Positions 7,512-15,065 are shown, counted from the stretch's first letter. The stretch: DNA of 15,282 nt from Smithella sp. ME-1 (GCA_000495415.1 AWGX01000465.1:1-15282), one strand, 5' to 3'. Numbers and translations: made by a program. The notes: a model not told the origin generated them from the letters alone.

Positions 7512-9125
7512 TCATTTTTCTGGTCTTCTTAAGACGTTTTGGGGATACAATACCTGATAAAGGATAATTCTTCCAGTATCATGATGTCTCCATTCTTTTA
7601 ATTGTTTCAAATCTTCCGGTTGAATGGATTTTAAAAAAGCAAAAGAATCCTTTGGCCAATGATTTTCTTCCCAGATGATGTAGTGGATTTTTAGCATTCG
7701 CATATTGCTGATAAAGTCCTTATAATTGAGGCCGCTAATGCTTTTGTTCTTGCGCCAGCTTCTATATTTATCCGGACAACGCACTTTCAAAACATGAAGG
7801 TTTGCGTAGTATTCTATCCAGCGTCCTGAATTTCCCAATGTAATCAATTCGATTTCTCCTGCTCGGCCGTCAAAGCAAGCGATAGTTTCTCCAATCTCTT
7901 TGTATACCAGTTTGTCCTGTTCCTGAATTCTTAAATTTTTGGGCAATGTAAAAACAAAAACGAGCAGACAGAGGAAAACCAAGCTTTTAAACTCGGAGAA
8001 ACCGAACCTTTTATACAGCCATTTTATCAGCGTTTCTGCACCGAAACCTAAAAATATTGCGGACGGAATAATAACCATAATCAATCTTCGATTTTCCATT
8101 GACCATGTATTCAGGCAGTAAATGTACAAAACAACCAAACAGATGACGGTTGTCATCATGAATGATAAAAGACGGCGGTCATTTCGCATTCTATCTCTTA
8201 GTCCTGTCATGCCCAAAAGCAGTAGAAAAAAGAAAGGATAAAAGAAAGCTTCCATCGCGCTTTGCAGGATAACACCCAGCGCGGTAAACCAGATCAGTGT
8301 TCTTGAATATCTCATGAATTCAACAGGAATGCCTGAAGGAGGATTGAGAACGATTGGCGTAAGATTCTTTTCCAGGTCATGATAACTATCAAATAATCTA
8401 ATTATGTATAAAGGAATTTCGTGAAATCGGTACCAGTAAAAATTGTCCGGGTGGCGGATGAGTTGAACTGCTATAAAAGATAATATCGCTAAGATGATCG
8501 GTGAAAGAAATAGAAGCACAGCTTTGGCTTTGCGGTTTTTGAAAACCATAAAAATATAAACACAACCACAAATTATAAAAACTATGTTTTCGATACGTGT
8601 TGCCGTGGCAATTATAAAGGAAAGACTGCTGAAAATAAGAAAGAGCGGCGTTTCTCTATCATCATCGTAGACCAGGAGGTATAATCCCAGAATGGAAAAA
8701 AACCAGCAAGAAGGGTCTCGTATAATATTGACGCTTTGAATAACAAGAAGAGGCAGCATTGCGAAAATAAAAGTTGTGAGAAAGCTTGTTTTTTCATCTA
8801 GGAAGCGGCGCAGAAAAAGATAAAGAGGGATAATCATCAATGTTCCAAAGATGAGATTGACGATCATCGCTGCATTGACCAAATCACCGGTAATGGGGTA
8901 AACTGCTGCAGTAAGGATAGTGTACAAAGTAAGATAATCAATAGTGCAGGTGTTGATAGTCTGCCAAAAACCATTATAAAGAGCTTTGGCCTGAAATAAA
9001 TAGACAGGGCCGTCGTTATTCATCATCAGAGTGTTATGAAAAGCAAGAACACGTATTGCAAATGCTGAAATAACGAGAATAAAAAGAGGCAATATTAGTG
9101 ATTTAGTGTTTTTTTGATAAATCAT
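7512..9125 (-). CDS. GT-C membrane glycosyltransferase (ArnT/PMT-like, GT39/GT83 type)
   Basis: A 537-aa polytopic inner-membrane protein that would transfer a sugar from polyprenyl-phosphate to an envelope acceptor on the periplasmic side. About ten hydrophobic helices occupy residues 8-400. The first helix is followed by MMNNDGPVYLFQAKAL (34-49), whose Asp38 matches the conserved acidic residue in the first periplasmic loop of GT-C enzymes. Other family-like features are the IRDPSCWFF loop and the TRIENIVF segment. A soluble C-terminal part of about 130 residues (KNLRIQEQ onward) ends the protein. The length is typical of Dpm-dependent, ArnT-like enzymes. It begins opposite the inserted + strand patch, so its original upstream operon partner is probably the methyltransferase gene ending at 10511. 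The substrate cannot be predicted. Confidence 0.9.
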   Translation of the reverse strand: MIYQKNTKSLILPLFILVISAFAIRVLAFHNTLMMNNDGPVYLFQAKALYNGFWQTINTCTIDYLTLYTILTAAVYPITGDLVNAAMIVNLIFGTLMIIPLYLFLRRFLDEKTSFLTTFIFAMLPLLVIQSVNIIRDPSCWFFSILGLYLLVYDDDRETPLFLIFSSLSFIIATATRIENIVFIICGCVYIFMVFKNRKAKAVLLFLSPIILAILSFIAVQLIRHPDNFYWYRFHEIPLYIIRLFDSYHDLEKNLTPIVLNPPSGIPVEFMRYSRTLIWFTALGVILQSAMEAFFYPFFFLLLLGMTGLRDRMRNDRRLLSFMMTTVICLVVLYIYCLNTWSMENRRLIMVIIPSAIFLGFGAETLIKWLYKRFGFSEFKSLVFLCLLVFVFTLPKNLRIQEQDKLVYKEIGETIACFDGRAGEIELITLGNSGRWIEYYANLHVLKVRCPDKYRSWRKNKSISGLNYKDFISNMRMLKIHYIIWEENHWPKDSFAFLKSIQPEDLKQLKEWRHHDTGRIILYQVLYPQNVLRRPEK

Positions 9126-9157
9126 ACGTCATCATTAATTGAAATTTACAACAATAA

Positions 9158-9382
9158 GTGATTCTTGTATATGGCTTGGCTATTAAACTAAACATAATTA
9201 ATATTCATAATATAAAAGTTTATTATTTAAAAGATTTATTTAATGGATTTATATTTGTAAAAAATCGCTTTGCTAAAATAGAATTTCATGTTGAAAAAGT
9301 ATCAGGTAGACCTAAAAATAATATAAGATATTTTTGTAAAAAAAGGTTTGTTGAAGTAGAAACAGATGTAATAAAAAAGTAA
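9158..9382 (+). pseudogene. Met-less coding remnant, probable 3' fragment of a transferred gene
   Basis: An open stretch of 74 codons begins with GTG directly after a stop codon, has no ribosome binding site and contains no in-frame ATG. Its product is basic and looks protein-like rather than random, with a conserved-looking C-terminal half (KNRFAKIEFHVEKVSGRP, then IRYFCKKRFVEVE). It uses the same AT-rich codons (ATA, AGA, AAA, AAT) as the GT2 gene 45 nt downstream and differs from the - strand genes. The simplest reading is the 3' end of a gene that came in with that GT2 gene and lost its 5' part. I cannot name its family. It could instead be a chance open frame or a small gene with a GTG start. 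Confidence 0.45.
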
Positions 9383-9410
9383 CAAAAAATATTTGATTGC
9401 AGCTTTATTA

Positions 9411-9420
9411 AGGAAGGTGA
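9411..9420 (+). promoter_or_regulatory. Strong ribosome binding site of the GT2 gene at 9428
   Basis: AGGAAGGTGA ends seven nt before the ATG at 9428 and is the best Shine-Dalgarno in the window, where most starts have weak ones. It fixes the start of this gene. Confidence 0.75.
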
Positions 9421-9427
9421 ACAGACA

Positions 9428-10408
9428 ATGAATAATCTATCCAGACAACAACCAAAGCTTATAATGACTCTTTTGGCAAGAGACGAAGAAGATATAATAA
9501 AACATAATATAGAGTTTCATCTTGCTCATGGGGTAGATTTTATAATTGCCACGGATAATGGATCAATTGATAAAACCCGAGACATACTAGATGAGTACAA
9601 GAAAAAAGGTATCCTTCATCTTATTGATGAACCTGGGAGGAATAAGTTCCAGGCGGCATGGAATAACAGGATGGCAAAGATAGCTGTTGAGAAATATAAT
9701 GCTGATATAATATTTCATTGCGATGCCGATGAATTCTGGTGTCCAACGAAGGAAGACTTAAAAACAGAAATATGGAATTCTCATTATGATGTTATGTCTG
9801 TTAAGATAATAAATGTCCTATTAGAAAATCGCAATGGTGAAGAATCTTTTCCGGAAGATGCCAAATATGCAGTAATAAAACCACTGAAAACTTCAAATTT
9901 TGAGGAGGATACAAAAAAACAAAACATGTATTTTTATAGATACGGCAGCAAGGTAATTTTTACGACAGGGAAAGGGGTTTTTGAAGTCGATCAGGGAAAC
10001 CATAGTGTAGTAAATTTTAACAAAAATATTTTTCAAGGAAGGTCAAAGAATGTCAACATTTATCATTTTCCTTTAAGAGGTAAAGAAAGATTTTATCATA
10101 AAGTCATTGAATCAGGAAAGGCAGTGGAGAAGAATACTCTCTTAAATAAGCACCAGAGCTTTCATATAAGAAGATGGTTTAATGCATACAAAGACGGAAA
10201 CTTGGAGGGAGAATATGAAAAACTAATAATAACAAATAATAAAGCGGAAGAACTAATTCGAAAAGGAATGTTAGAAAAGTTAAGCTTTATAAATCTCCAA
10301 CAAAAGAAGAATGAAATAAAACAAAAACAAGATGAGCTTTATGAAATAAGGAATTCTTTGCGTTGGAAAATATCGGATTATTTCTATAAAATAATCCGAA
10401 GGAAGTGA
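9428..10408 (+). CDS. Glycosyltransferase family 2 (Glyco_tranf_2_4 / GT92-like) with C-terminal coiled coil
   Basis: A 326-aa GT-A-type transferase of the group with the signature LLARDEEDIIKHNIEFHLAHG (residues 15-35), an ATDNGSIDKT loop (41-50) and the metal site HCDADEFW (97-104). A later HFP-containing strand (YHFPLRGKERF) is also typical. Residues about 284-310 are Lys/Gln/Glu-rich and look like a coiled coil, ending in the RNSLRWKIS motif (308-316). That motif is often seen at the ends of surface-glycan transferases and is thought to contact the membrane or partner proteins. A strong ribosome binding site precedes the ATG. The gene is more AT-rich than its neighbours and runs against the surrounding - strand genes, suggesting later acquisition. 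Donor and acceptor are unknown. Confidence 0.93.
   Translation: MNNLSRQQPKLIMTLLARDEEDIIKHNIEFHLAHGVDFIIATDNGSIDKTRDILDEYKKKGILHLIDEPGRNKFQAAWNNRMAKIAVEKYNADIIFHCDADEFWCPTKEDLKTEIWNSHYDVMSVKIINVLLENRNGEESFPEDAKYAVIKPLKTSNFEEDTKKQNMYFYRYGSKVIFTTGKGVFEVDQGNHSVVNFNKNIFQGRSKNVNIYHFPLRGKERFYHKVIESGKAVEKNTLLNKHQSFHIRRWFNAYKDGNLEGEYEKLIITNNKAEELIRKGMLEKLSFINLQQKKNEIKQKQDELYEIRNSLRWKISDYFYKIIRRK
10373..10399. repeat. Perfect 11-bp hairpin at the 3' end of the GT2 gene
   Basis: TCGGATTATTT (10373-10383) pairs perfectly with 10389-10399 around a 5-nt loop, CTATA. It lies inside the last 12 codons and ends 7 bp before the end of the stop codon. No T-run follows on the + strand. It may protect the mRNA 3' end or slow polymerase, or be fortuitous. 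Confidence 0.55.
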
Positions 10409-10510
10409 TTAAGACACAATCCCATTAACATAATACTTTTCCGCTACAAGAAAGTATAAAATTACTTTGCTTAAACAAATAGATAAAAAATAAAAAATTA
10501 ATATGATGTT

Positions 10511-11347
10511 TTAAAAGACCCGTTGAGTTTTCTTAGTCACTACGGCAAAGCTGTGTCCCGAATAAAATCCGGCAATGATGCGTGCTATAAAAGAGGGTAT
10601 AAAGAAACCTTCCAGCTTTTGTTTTACATACTCTGAAAGATAATGCTTGTTGCTGATAATAGAAAATCCATGATTGTTCAAAAGGGTGATAAGAGAATCT
10701 TTTGTGAAATGATAAAAGTGGTAAGGAATACTCCAGCCTTGCCATTCATCCCACATTTTATGAGCATCGTAACCGGTGTAATTGGGAACATCAATAACTA
10801 AAACGCCTTCGTCTTTAAGCCATTTACGGGCATTTTGAATATATAAATTGGGATCATCGGTGTGTTCCAAAGAATGCCACATAGTAATCACATCATATGT
10901 TTTATCCGGGAGTTCTATCTTGCCGACTTCTCCCGTATGAACGGGAATATTCAATTCTTTTTTTACATAAGCGGCAGCATCAGATGATATATCAATACCT
11001 TCAACATCATAACCTTTTTCTCGGCATGCCAGCAAAAAATAGCCGCGTCCGCATCCAATATCCAGAATCTTTCCTTTCTTTTTAAATTTTCGGAAAAAAC
11101 GTAGCCGGTGTGCTTCCTGAGTTAGTCTTTTTCTCATTTCCGTTGAATTGGATAAAAGTTCATTATCATAATGGCTTTGGAAATATTCATTCTGATAAAG
11201 CGCAGTTAATTCATCGTTTTGCGGTTGCGGATTCAGAACGCCCAAACCGCAAATGTCACATTTGTAAATCTTCCATTGGTCTTTAGAAAATATAAGGCTG
11301 TGTTTATCGCTGCCACAGATGATACATGGGCTTTTCATAGTTTTCAT
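10511..11347 (-). CDS. Zinc-ribbon class I SAM-dependent methyltransferase
   Basis: A 278-aa methyltransferase of the same architecture as the one at 1351-2202. The N-terminal zinc ribbon has C8, C11, C30 and C33 (CIICGSD, then CDICGLGVLNPQP). The SAM-binding core has motif I ILDIGCGRGYF (94-104), the strand-2 acidic residue in VEGIDIS (Asp119), MWHSLEH (156-162) and a hydrophobic strand VLVIDVPNY (182-190). The ribbon plus Methyltransf_23 core is frequent in O-antigen and capsule loci. The acceptor is probably a sugar or lipid-linked intermediate but is not shown. The ATG at 11347 has AGGA about 10 nt upstream, better placed than for ATG 11338. It follows the GT2 gene by 61 nt. Downstream in its own direction the operon is interrupted by the + strand patch. 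Confidence 0.9.
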   Translation of the reverse strand: MKTMKSPCIICGSDKHSLIFSKDQWKIYKCDICGLGVLNPQPQNDELTALYQNEYFQSHYDNELLSNSTEMRKRLTQEAHRLRFFRKFKKKGKILDIGCGRGYFLLACREKGYDVEGIDISSDAAAYVKKELNIPVHTGEVGKIELPDKTYDVITMWHSLEHTDDPNLYIQNARKWLKDEGVLVIDVPNYTGYDAHKMWDEWQGWSIPYHFYHFTKDSLITLLNNHGFSIISNKHYLSEYVKQKLEGFFIPSFIARIIAGFYSGHSFAVVTKKTQRVF

Positions 11348-11408
11348 TTCTAAAGTTTCCTGATGTTTATTTAATAAATCGTATAATTAAATATTGCGAA
11401 CGGCCGTA

Positions 11409-12266
11409 TCAGGATTTGGTCATATCGTAAATCAGCCGGTAGCGGTCAATTTTGTTCTGCAGTTTAATTTTATCCCGGACGAACGGCATGGTAACTCTCA
11501 GGGTTATTAATCTATAGAATGCCTTTGCTTTTTCAGAGCGTTTAATGCGAGCAATAGTATCCGATTTGTAATGTTTGGAATAAAACAAATACTCGGCTTT
11601 GATTTTTTTCTCGAAAAGAGCTGCGGATGGCGTGCCTGTTTCGCTTTGTCCGCCCCAGTGAAATACTTCCGCTTCTTCAACGTAACCAATGCAGAAACCT
11701 TTCTCTCTGATACGCCAGGCCAGATCCTGATCCTCTCCGTAGATAAAGAAATCTTCATCGAATCCGCCTATCGCTGTAATCAGTTCCTTGCGGGCGATCA
11801 TGAAGGCACCCAGAACGCAGGCAATGGTTCCTTTCAGGTTTGATGTTTCACCGGATGTGAATTTTTCGCCCGGGTATCTGTGAGATACTGATTCCTGCAG
11901 TGTTCCATCCGGATTGAGAATTCTTGCCCCAGCCAATCCAATATGCAGATTGGTATCCATGAATGCTACAGCGTTTTTCAGAGTATCAGCTTTAACTTCT
12001 GTGTCGGGGTTAAGGAAAACAATGTAATTTCCCAGGCATTCTTTCAATGCCTGGTTGCTGGCGGCGCCGAAACCCTTGTTTTCATTGTTTATAAAAAGCC
12101 TCGCTTCCGGAAAATATTCGGCAGTGATTTGAGCGCTATTATCTGTTGAACAGTTATCTATGACGAAAATTTCTTTTTTTACATCTGTTGACAATCTTAA
12201 AGACGTAAGACATTTCTGCAGTAAAACAGCAGTGTTATAGGAAACTATGATAATTGAAACGTCCAT
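11409..12266 (-). CDS. Glycosyltransferase family 2, rhamnosyltransferase (WbbL)-like
   Basis: A 285-aa GT-A enzyme resembling dTDP-rhamnosyl transferases of O-antigen synthesis. Motifs in order are MDVSIIIVSYNT (1-12), VIDNCSTDNS (35-44), NNENKGFGAASNQALK (60-75), the donor/metal site FLNPDTEV (84-91), GAFMIARK (153-160) just before GGFDEDFFIYGEDQDLAWRI (167-186, with the ED base at 178-179) and the HWGGQS loop. These, especially NKGFGAASNQ and GEDxDLxWR, are characteristic of the WbbL-like subgroup. Rhamnose as donor is therefore plausible but not certain, and no dTDP-rhamnose genes are in the window. A 30-nt gap separates it from the upstream GT4 gene, consistent with one transcript. No clear ribosome binding site precedes the ATG. 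Confidence 0.93.
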   Translation of the reverse strand: MDVSIIIVSYNTAVLLQKCLTSLRLSTDVKKEIFVIDNCSTDNSAQITAEYFPEARLFINNENKGFGAASNQALKECLGNYIVFLNPDTEVKADTLKNAVAFMDTNLHIGLAGARILNPDGTLQESVSHRYPGEKFTSGETSNLKGTIACVLGAFMIARKELITAIGGFDEDFFIYGEDQDLAWRIREKGFCIGYVEEAEVFHWGGQSETGTPSAALFEKKIKAEYLFYSKHYKSDTIARIKRSEKAKAFYRLITLRVTMPFVRDKIKLQNKIDRYRLIYDMTKS

Positions 12267-12296
12267 ATTACTATTTTTTGTTAAACATTCGCGTTT

Positions 12297-13433
12297 CTAA
12301 TTTAAAATTTTCTTTTCTTTAATTATGTTTTCGTATATGGCCGCGTATTTATTTGTCACATTATCCCATGTGTTTTGTGCGGCGGTTTGACGGGCGGCCT
12401 CAGACATTTTTTGGCGAATATTTTCATCAAGCAACAGGGATATTTTCGCCGCGATATAATCGGCATCGGATGTATTGCCGACAATGAACCCGTTTTTATC
12501 TTCACGCACGATATCTTTGGCGCCGACATTGCGGCTAATTATCACAGGCAAGCCGGCCGCCATCGCTTCCAGAACAACCATTCCGAATGTATCGAATCTG
12601 GAAAGAATCATAAAAATATTCCCGGCTAGATATACGTTGATTAATTTTTCCTTGTTTAACTGGCCGGTAAAAATTACATCGGAGATTATTTTGGCTTCCT
12701 CAGCCAATTTTTTATATTTTTTTACATTTCCTTTACCGACAACAACAAGTTTGAATTTTCTATTTTGAGCTTTCAGCTTGGCCAGAGAAAATAAAATATC
12801 ATCGAGACCTTTTATTTCAAAATTCATTGCAGCAAAGATGATTACGGGATCAGTGCTGTTGATACCCAGTTCCCGGCGTATATTACTGCAAGCAGAATTT
12901 TTATTTTGAAGCCTGAAATCATTAAGGTCAACGCCGGGATTGATAACATCAACCTTTTCATTTTCGATTTCATATTTCTGTAAAAAAATATCCTTGGTCA
13001 GGCTGGAAACGGCGACAAATTTTTTACAGCGGCTCTCGTAGACCATTTTTTTTTCAACCCATGCAGTCGCTGAATCGAAGAGGCTCATATGCTTCTGGCG
13101 GATATTATGAACCCAGTACCGGTGGGGAATTCCATGCAACGTGAAGATATCAGCGTCAAAAATTCTTTCATGACTGTGAATGAGAGAATAATTACTAACG
13201 TTGATACTGCGTCCCGCAAAATAAGCAAAGCCAGGAGTAGTCAAAAACTTAGGAAAGGAAACAATAGGTGTTTTGTGAAAATTTATCGGAATAGATGATT
13301 CTTTCCAACGATTGGCGTAGACGTGAAAATCGTATTCTGTTGAAGAAGCGAGCCTGCCGGTTAATTCGGACGAGTATTGTTCTGCTCCGCCAATCAGACC
13401 GTATTTAGGAATAATTACAGCTATTTTATGCAT
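12297..13433 (-). CDS. Glycosyltransferase family 4, WaaG-like
   Basis: A GT-B transferase of 378 aa from the ATG at 13433, first gene of the long - strand block. The N-terminal domain starts MHKIAVIIPKYGLIGGAEQ (GGAE loop at 15-18). The donor domain begins near IIFAAMNFEIKGLDD (Lys208). The donor-binding segment SRFDTFGMVVLEAMAAGLP has Asp281 seven residues before Glu289, the same D-x7-E form as in the GT4 gene at 5296-6471. The two proteins share general architecture and may be distant paralogues. The frame extends upstream to a TTG at 13478, but those codons are read from the leader hairpin and are preceded by no properly spaced ribosome binding site. ATG 13433 starts exactly at the conserved first strand. 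Its translation may be affected by that hairpin. Confidence 0.93.
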   Translation of the reverse strand: MHKIAVIIPKYGLIGGAEQYSSELTGRLASSTEYDFHVYANRWKESSIPINFHKTPIVSFPKFLTTPGFAYFAGRSINVSNYSLIHSHERIFDADIFTLHGIPHRYWVHNIRQKHMSLFDSATAWVEKKMVYESRCKKFVAVSSLTKDIFLQKYEIENEKVDVINPGVDLNDFRLQNKNSACSNIRRELGINSTDPVIIFAAMNFEIKGLDDILFSLAKLKAQNRKFKLVVVGKGNVKKYKKLAEEAKIISDVIFTGQLNKEKLINVYLAGNIFMILSRFDTFGMVVLEAMAAGLPVIISRNVGAKDIVREDKNGFIVGNTSDADYIAAKISLLLDENIRQKMSEAARQTAAQNTWDNVTNKYAAIYENIIKEKKILN

Positions 13434-13445
13434 AAATTCTGAGAC

Positions 13446-13494
13446 GCTTTGTTGAAAGAGTTTTGTGTTTTCTACCAACCTCTTTCAACAAAGC
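13446..13494 (-). promoter_or_regulatory. Perfect 15-bp leader hairpin upstream of the - strand GT block
   Basis: GCTTTGTTGAAAGAG at 13446-13460 and its exact reverse complement at 13480-13494 enclose a 19-nt spacer. Read on the - strand, the hairpin would be in the mRNA leader, ending 12 nt before the ATG of the GT4 gene. The - strand sequence at the upstream arm and loop reads GAGGTTGGTAGAAAAC. Its GGTAG recalls the core of ops/JUMPstart elements, but the match is partial. There is no T-run after it, so it is not a standard terminator. It could control translation, recruit a NusG-family elongation factor, or be a remnant of a mobile repeat. Confidence 0.65.
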
Positions 13495-13572
13495 ATATTT
13501 TAATCTTTCTTGCCATAGAAAAATAAATATAATTACAAAATTAATGAACGTTTTCTTCGAAAATGTTGCTGG

Positions 13573-13600
13573 ATAATAAACTTTACCTTTTTGATGACAA
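13573..13600 (-). promoter_or_regulatory. Putative promoter of the - strand glycosyltransferase operon
   Basis: On the - strand, TTGTCA (complement of 13595-13600; 5/6 to -35 consensus) is followed after 16 bp by TATTAT (complement of 13573-13578; 5/6 to -10). The start would lie near 13566, giving a leader of roughly 130 nt that contains the whole hairpin at 13446-13494. Confidence 0.45.
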
Positions 13601-13652
13601 ACAGTTATTGTTTATCAAACTATTAAAGAGTTATTAATTTATATTATTTATT

Positions 13653-13672
13653 ATGAAAAAAGATTTTTTCAT
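13653..13672. repeat. AT-rich palindrome
   Basis: ATGAAAAAA and TTTTTTCAT form a 9-bp perfect inverted repeat around two bases (GA). It may be a protein-binding site, a weak terminator or chance in AT-rich DNA. Confidence 0.3.
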
Positions 13673-14138
13673 TTTAAAAGAAAAATAATTATTATAATAT
13701 AATTCGTTGAGGGGAGAAGTGAGTTTTTGCAACTTTTATTTTTAGCTTTTTAAACTAGCAAAAATATTTTATATATAGTAGAAACAAAACAGGCATGTAA
13801 TCAAAAATACGATAATAATTAGCGAAAATGTAAACAGGGATTGAAGTATTTAACTGATGACCTCTAAATAAAATCTTATTTATAAAACCCATAAGAAAGT
13901 AAAAAGAGCAATCAGCACGCGTAAAAAATATTTCTATGGAAGCTAATGGGTCGTTCTGTTCCGGCGCCGCATGCAGTCAAATAAATTATGAATTATAGAA
14001 GAAGTAATGGTAAATTATAACAGCAAAAAAATAGAATAATCGTTCATCAATTACGGAAAATGTTTTTATAGAGGCGCTGTCGAAAAAAAATAAAGATAAT
14101 CTTGCTATTCCGCGGAGCGATATCGAGAATATTAAACC

Positions 14139-15065
14139 ATGTTACCGGATATTTCCTATCTTATATTGAATTATAATCCTGATGGAGATAAGAACGCAGA
14201 AGACATTTTGGGTGCGACAATTGATACATTTTACGCGCGGAAAAGCAGCAGGCTTTCCTGTGAAGTCATGTTGCTTGATCAGGGTTCAGTTCCAGCGCAT
14301 CAGCAGTGGTTGCAGAACAAACAGGAGCAGTATTCATTCTCACTGGAACTTCTTAATCGCAATATAGGCATCAGCGGAGCTATTAATTTATTCGTCAAGA
14401 TGAGCAAAGCCCCTGTTCTAGGTCTGATTACATCGGATGTTTTGATAACTTCGGGAATGGATGAAGATTTATTCAATAAAGTTCAAATCGGAGAGATTTA
14501 TCAGGCCACTCCTTTTACCGATAAAAGCGATGTGGATTATCAGGTGTGGTTACCACCGGAGTCTTTTGGCTCTGATCATATTAATTTAACTGGTCTTCAA
14601 AAACAAAAAACGTCCTTCTTAAACAGATTGCTGGGGAGACCACCCCAAACCTATTTAAGAGTTGCCGCCTGCGAACTCAATGTTATGTTCTGGCGTAGGG
14701 AGATTTTTAATAAAATCGGTTACTATGATGAAAAATGGAACGCCTGTTTTGAAAACAACGATTTTTCTTTAAGGTGTTTTCTGGCTGGTGGCTGCACAGC
14801 GATCAGCATGGACTCTTTTGTTTGGCATTACCATAAGACAACTCAAAAAAACGGGTCACGTGAAAAAAGTTATCAAGGATATATCGACCATTGCTGGCCG
14901 CAGGAAATCAAACGGTTGTGGGATGAAAAGTGGCCCAATCTTAATTCATACATTGAGATTTATGATACATTGAAAAGTAAGACTATTAACAATTATCCCA
15001 AATTACTGAAACAATTTGCTCATAATATCTATTTGCCATATGAGCAGAAGAAAGGATATCATTAA
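14139..15065 (+). CDS. Glycosyltransferase family 2-like protein
   Basis: A 308-aa GT-A-type protein. The N-terminus MLPDISYLILNYNPDGD is the usual first strand and loop. It is followed by VMLLDQGS (43-50) where GT2 enzymes have VDNGS, and by ELLNRNIGISGAIN (70-83). The donor/metal site is degenerate: VLGLITSDVLIT (93-104) keeps only Asp100. Downstream are AACELNVMFWRREIFNKIGYYDE (176-198), FENNDFSLRCFLAGG (204-218, Asp208 as likely base) and VWHYHKTTQ (228-236), which are standard for the subgroup of O-antigen transferases. A TAA stop lies in frame 9 nt before the ATG, so this start is the furthest possible; no good ribosome binding site or promoter is visible. It is probably the first gene of a rightward run continuing past the window edge. 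Confidence 0.85.
   Translation: MLPDISYLILNYNPDGDKNAEDILGATIDTFYARKSSRLSCEVMLLDQGSVPAHQQWLQNKQEQYSFSLELLNRNIGISGAINLFVKMSKAPVLGLITSDVLITSGMDEDLFNKVQIGEIYQATPFTDKSDVDYQVWLPPESFGSDHINLTGLQKQKTSFLNRLLGRPPQTYLRVAACELNVMFWRREIFNKIGYYDEKWNACFENNDFSLRCFLAGGCTAISMDSFVWHYHKTTQKNGSREKSYQGYIDHCWPQEIKRLWDEKWPNLNSYIEIYDTLKSKTINNYPKLLKQFAHNIYLPYEQKKGYH

Larger units (their letters stand above)
9126..9427. other. Divergent intergenic region containing a gene remnant
   Basis: This 302-bp stretch separates the - strand GT-C gene from the + strand GT2 gene. It holds the 225-bp coding remnant described separately and the ribosome binding site of the GT2 gene. I could not find a convincing promoter for either flanking gene, so the expression of both is unexplained from sequence. 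Confidence 0.5.
13434..14138. other. Long AT-rich gene-free region between divergent glycan genes
   Basis: About 0.7 kb separates the - strand GT4 gene from the + strand GT2 gene. It contains the leader hairpin (13446-13494), a putative - strand promoter (13573-13600) and an AT-rich palindrome (13653-13672). Two small GC-richer islets (about 13946-13976 and 14071-14127) look unlike the AT-rich surroundings and may be remnants of decayed coding DNA. No open frame of useful length and no RNA gene was recognised. Confidence 0.6.

Noticed and set aside
10433..10457. ATACTTT/AAAGTAT inverted repeat between convergent genes as a bidirectional terminator
   Set aside because: Only 7 A/T-dominated pairs with an 11-nt loop and no clean T-run; too weak to call.
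12475..12768. 97-aa open frame on the + strand
   Set aside because: Antisense to the donor domain of the GT4 gene at 12297-13433; composition is that of a mirrored coding frame.
13434..13478. TTG at 13478 as the start of the GT4 gene
   Set aside because: The extra 15 residues are encoded by the hairpin, a Shine-Dalgarno-like GAGG abuts the TTG with no spacing, and the conserved first strand begins at ATG 13433.
13446..13494. Leader hairpin as an intrinsic terminator or CRISPR-type repeat
   Set aside because: No proper T-run follows on either strand, only one copy is seen, and there are no spacers or cas-like genes.
13936..13998. 20-codon open frame starting at an ATG in the gene-free region
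   Set aside because: No ribosome binding site, no recognisable peptide and no downstream partner; more likely part of decayed DNA.
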